Below, in pieces: positions 63,187 to 64,000 of a stretch of 64,000 bases of DNA. The position numbers and the translations under genes are program-made. The notes beneath the pieces were generated by a model. It was given only the letters and a program-made list of their open reading frames with translations. It made no database searches and had not been told where the DNA came from. Source of the stretch: Myxococcales bacterium (GTDB lineage: Bacteria; Myxococcota_A; Bradymonadia; UBA7976; UBA1532); assembly GCA_020633555.1 (NCBI GenBank), contig JACKDL010000006.1:62001-126000 (forward strand). The letters are read 5' to 3'. Position 1 is the stretch's first letter; every line of letters starts with the position of its first letter.

Positions 63187-63498
63187 ATGGGCCGAGTCAA
63201 CCGCCGCGCGCCACTTGACCTCTACATCAACAAGGTCGTCGACGGGGTGCCGTTCCTGGCGCGAACCCGTGACATCTCCCGCGGGGGCGTGTACGTGGAG
63301 CGCCTGCTGGAGCCCCTGGCGCACCTCGACGCCCCCGTCGCGGTCGAGTTCGTGCTGCCCGAGTCCGACGAGGTCATCTGGGCCGAAGCCGAAGTGGTCC
63401 ACGGCGATCCCGAGCGCGGGGTGGGCTTGCGCTTCAAGGGCCTGGATCCCTACTTCGCCGGGCTCATCGGGGCCTACGTGGCCCACGCCGCCGCCTGA
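63187..63498 (+). CDS. PilZ-domain protein (c-di-GMP-binding type)
   Basis: 103 residues, essentially one PilZ domain. MGRVNRRAPLDLYINKV gives the RR-x-x motif region, TRDISRGGVYVERLLEPL the (D/N)xSxxG c-di-GMP motif (DISRGG), then VAVEFVLPESDEVIWAEAEV and GVGLRFKGLD strands. Both binding motifs look intact though the RxxxR spacing is short. Such proteins relay c-di-GMP to motility or polysaccharide machinery. AAGGGGGA precedes the ATG. Own promoter; a strong hairpin follows. Confidence 0.88.
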   Translation: MGRVNRRAPLDLYINKVVDGVPFLARTRDISRGGVYVERLLEPLAHLDAPVAVEFVLPESDEVIWAEAEVVHGDPERGVGLRFKGLDPYFAGLIGAYVAHAAA

Positions 63499-63507
63499 GC
63501 CGGCGCG

Positions 63508-63526
63508 GCCCGGCGCCCTGCCGGGC
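63508..63526 (+). terminator. Hairpin between PilZ gene and mutS
   Basis: GCCCGGC (63508-63514) pairs with GCCGGGC (63520-63526), a perfect 7-bp stem with a 5-nt loop, 9 nt after the stop. No T-run. Confidence 0.5.
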
Positions 63527-63535
63527 ACGGGGCGG

Positions 63536-63564
63536 TTGAAGCGGCGCGCGATCTGCCGTATCCC
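63536..63564 (+). promoter_or_regulatory. Weak promoter candidate at the mutS start
   Basis: TTGAAG (63536-63541) and TATCCC (63559-63564) are 17 bp apart and the ATG follows 6 nt later, so any message would be leaderless. No Shine-Dalgarno precedes this ATG. Confidence 0.3.
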
Positions 63565-63570
63565 GCCCCC

Positions 63571-64000
63571 ATGGCAAACGTCGAAGTCACCGAGGTCGAG
63601 CAGCACGGGATCCCCGCCGGGATCAAGCTGACCCCCATGATGCAGCAGTATGTGGCGGCGAAGGCCCGCTACCCCGACGCGCTGCTGTTCTTCCGCATGG
63701 GCGACTTCTACGAGATGTTCTTCGAGGACGCCGAGATGGGCGGGCGCTACCTCGATCTCACGGTCACCAGCCGCGACAAGAAGTCCAGCGTGCCGGCCCC
63801 CATGTCGGGGTTCCCGCACCACCAGCTCCCGGCGTACCTGTCGAAGGCGCTGGCGGCCGGGCTGAAGGTTGCCGTCTGCGACCAACTCGAAGATCCCAGC
63901 CAGGCCCGCGGCATCGTGCGCCGGGGCATCACCCAGGTGGTGACGCCCGGCGTGGTCTTCGATCAAGAGGGGCTGCAGGCGCGCGCCAACAACTTCCTGG
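63571..64000 (+). CDS. mutS: DNA mismatch repair protein MutS, N-terminal part
   Basis: The first 143 codons of a gene running off the right edge. KLTPMMQQYVAAKARYPDAL and LLFFRMGDFYEMFFEDAEM contain the mismatch-reading Phe-x-Glu (FYE) of MutS domain I. YLDLTVTSRD, PMSGFPHHQLPAYLSKALAA and VAVCDQLEDPSQARGIV are conserved, ending in VRRGITQVVTPGVVFD. MutS dimers detect base mismatches and recruit MutL. The C-terminal ATPase is outside the window. The ATG at 63571 matches the family's start. Confidence 0.95.
   Translation, partial: MANVEVTEVEQHGIPAGIKLTPMMQQYVAAKARYPDALLFFRMGDFYEMFFEDAEMGGRYLDLTVTSRDKKSSVPAPMSGFPHHQLPAYLSKALAAGLKVAVCDQLEDPSQARGIVRRGITQVVTPGVVFDQEGLQARANNFL

Overview
The window is about 70% GC, densely coded on both strands, with no gap over about 200 bp. 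It reads as chromosome of a Myxococcota-type (former Deltaproteobacteria) bacterium. The grounds are a MYXO-CTERM-like sorting tail, large MopE-type CxxxDNDCDG repeat proteins, a Hanks-type Ser/Thr kinase, FHA proteins, a PilZ protein, a small myxobacterial-type ribbon-helix-helix protein and at least 12 predicted lipoproteins. I saw no tRNA, rRNA, insertion sequence, prophage or CRISPR array. Genus cannot be fixed from the sequence alone.

Layout. 1-3.9 kb: 5' end of an HU/IHF gene, purM, a glycosyltransferase pair and folC. 4-9.5 kb: CPBP membrane protein, LptD-like outer membrane protein, Cys-rich lipoprotein, flavin reductase, AMIN-domain protein. 9.5-15.4 kb: a run of overlapping genes including an enoyl-CoA hydratase/thymidylate kinase fusion, then a PDZ/membrane/membrane/PpiC envelope cluster. 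15.5-27 kb: IPT-domain protein with sorting tail, lipoproteins, cytoplasmic kinase, HEAT-repeat protein, truncated haemoglobin. 27-31.6 kb: RHH protein, CBM9-like lipoprotein, and a MurC-like/MurD pair. 31.6-37 kb: one giant lipoprotein (16 MopE-type repeats, right-handed beta-helix start, PGRS-like Gly tail) with a 1-nt frameshift near its 3' end. 37-41.4 kb: BCCP/AccC and ruvCAB. 41.5-45.7 kb: degenerate metallohydrolase lipoprotein and a TolQ-TolR/ExbBD-TonB operon. 45.8-54.5 kb: a paralogous exported pair, an LTD lipoprotein plus ComEC-like MBL lipoprotein, a ParA carrying tandem zinc fingers with an RHH partner, and a second MopE-type lipoprotein. 54.6-64 kb: TolC, MlaC, two FHA proteins (one fused to a CpaF-like pseudo-ATPase), an MFS transporter, pyruvate kinase, PilZ and the 5' end of mutS.

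How the genes fit together. Housekeeping genes (purM, folC, tmk, murD, accC, ruvCAB, pyk, mutS) are scattered singly or in pairs among envelope genes. The dominant theme is cell-surface biology: LptD, MlaC, TolC, TonB energising, PpiC/PDZ quality control and many lipoproteins, several beginning Cys-Asp-Asp/Glu. Translational coupling by 4-bp ATGA/GTGA overlaps is pervasive. Several promoters have a near-perfect TTGACA box with a xxTAA(G/C), TAGCAT or TACAAC -10 box, and some genes without a Shine-Dalgarno start only a few bases after a -10-like box.

Best candidates for something new are the zinc-finger ParA/RHH pair, the FHA-pseudoATPase plus FHA-FHA-TM operon, the ECH-TMK fusion, the MurC-like ligase with a FolC-type P-loop, and the LTD/MBL lipoprotein operon.
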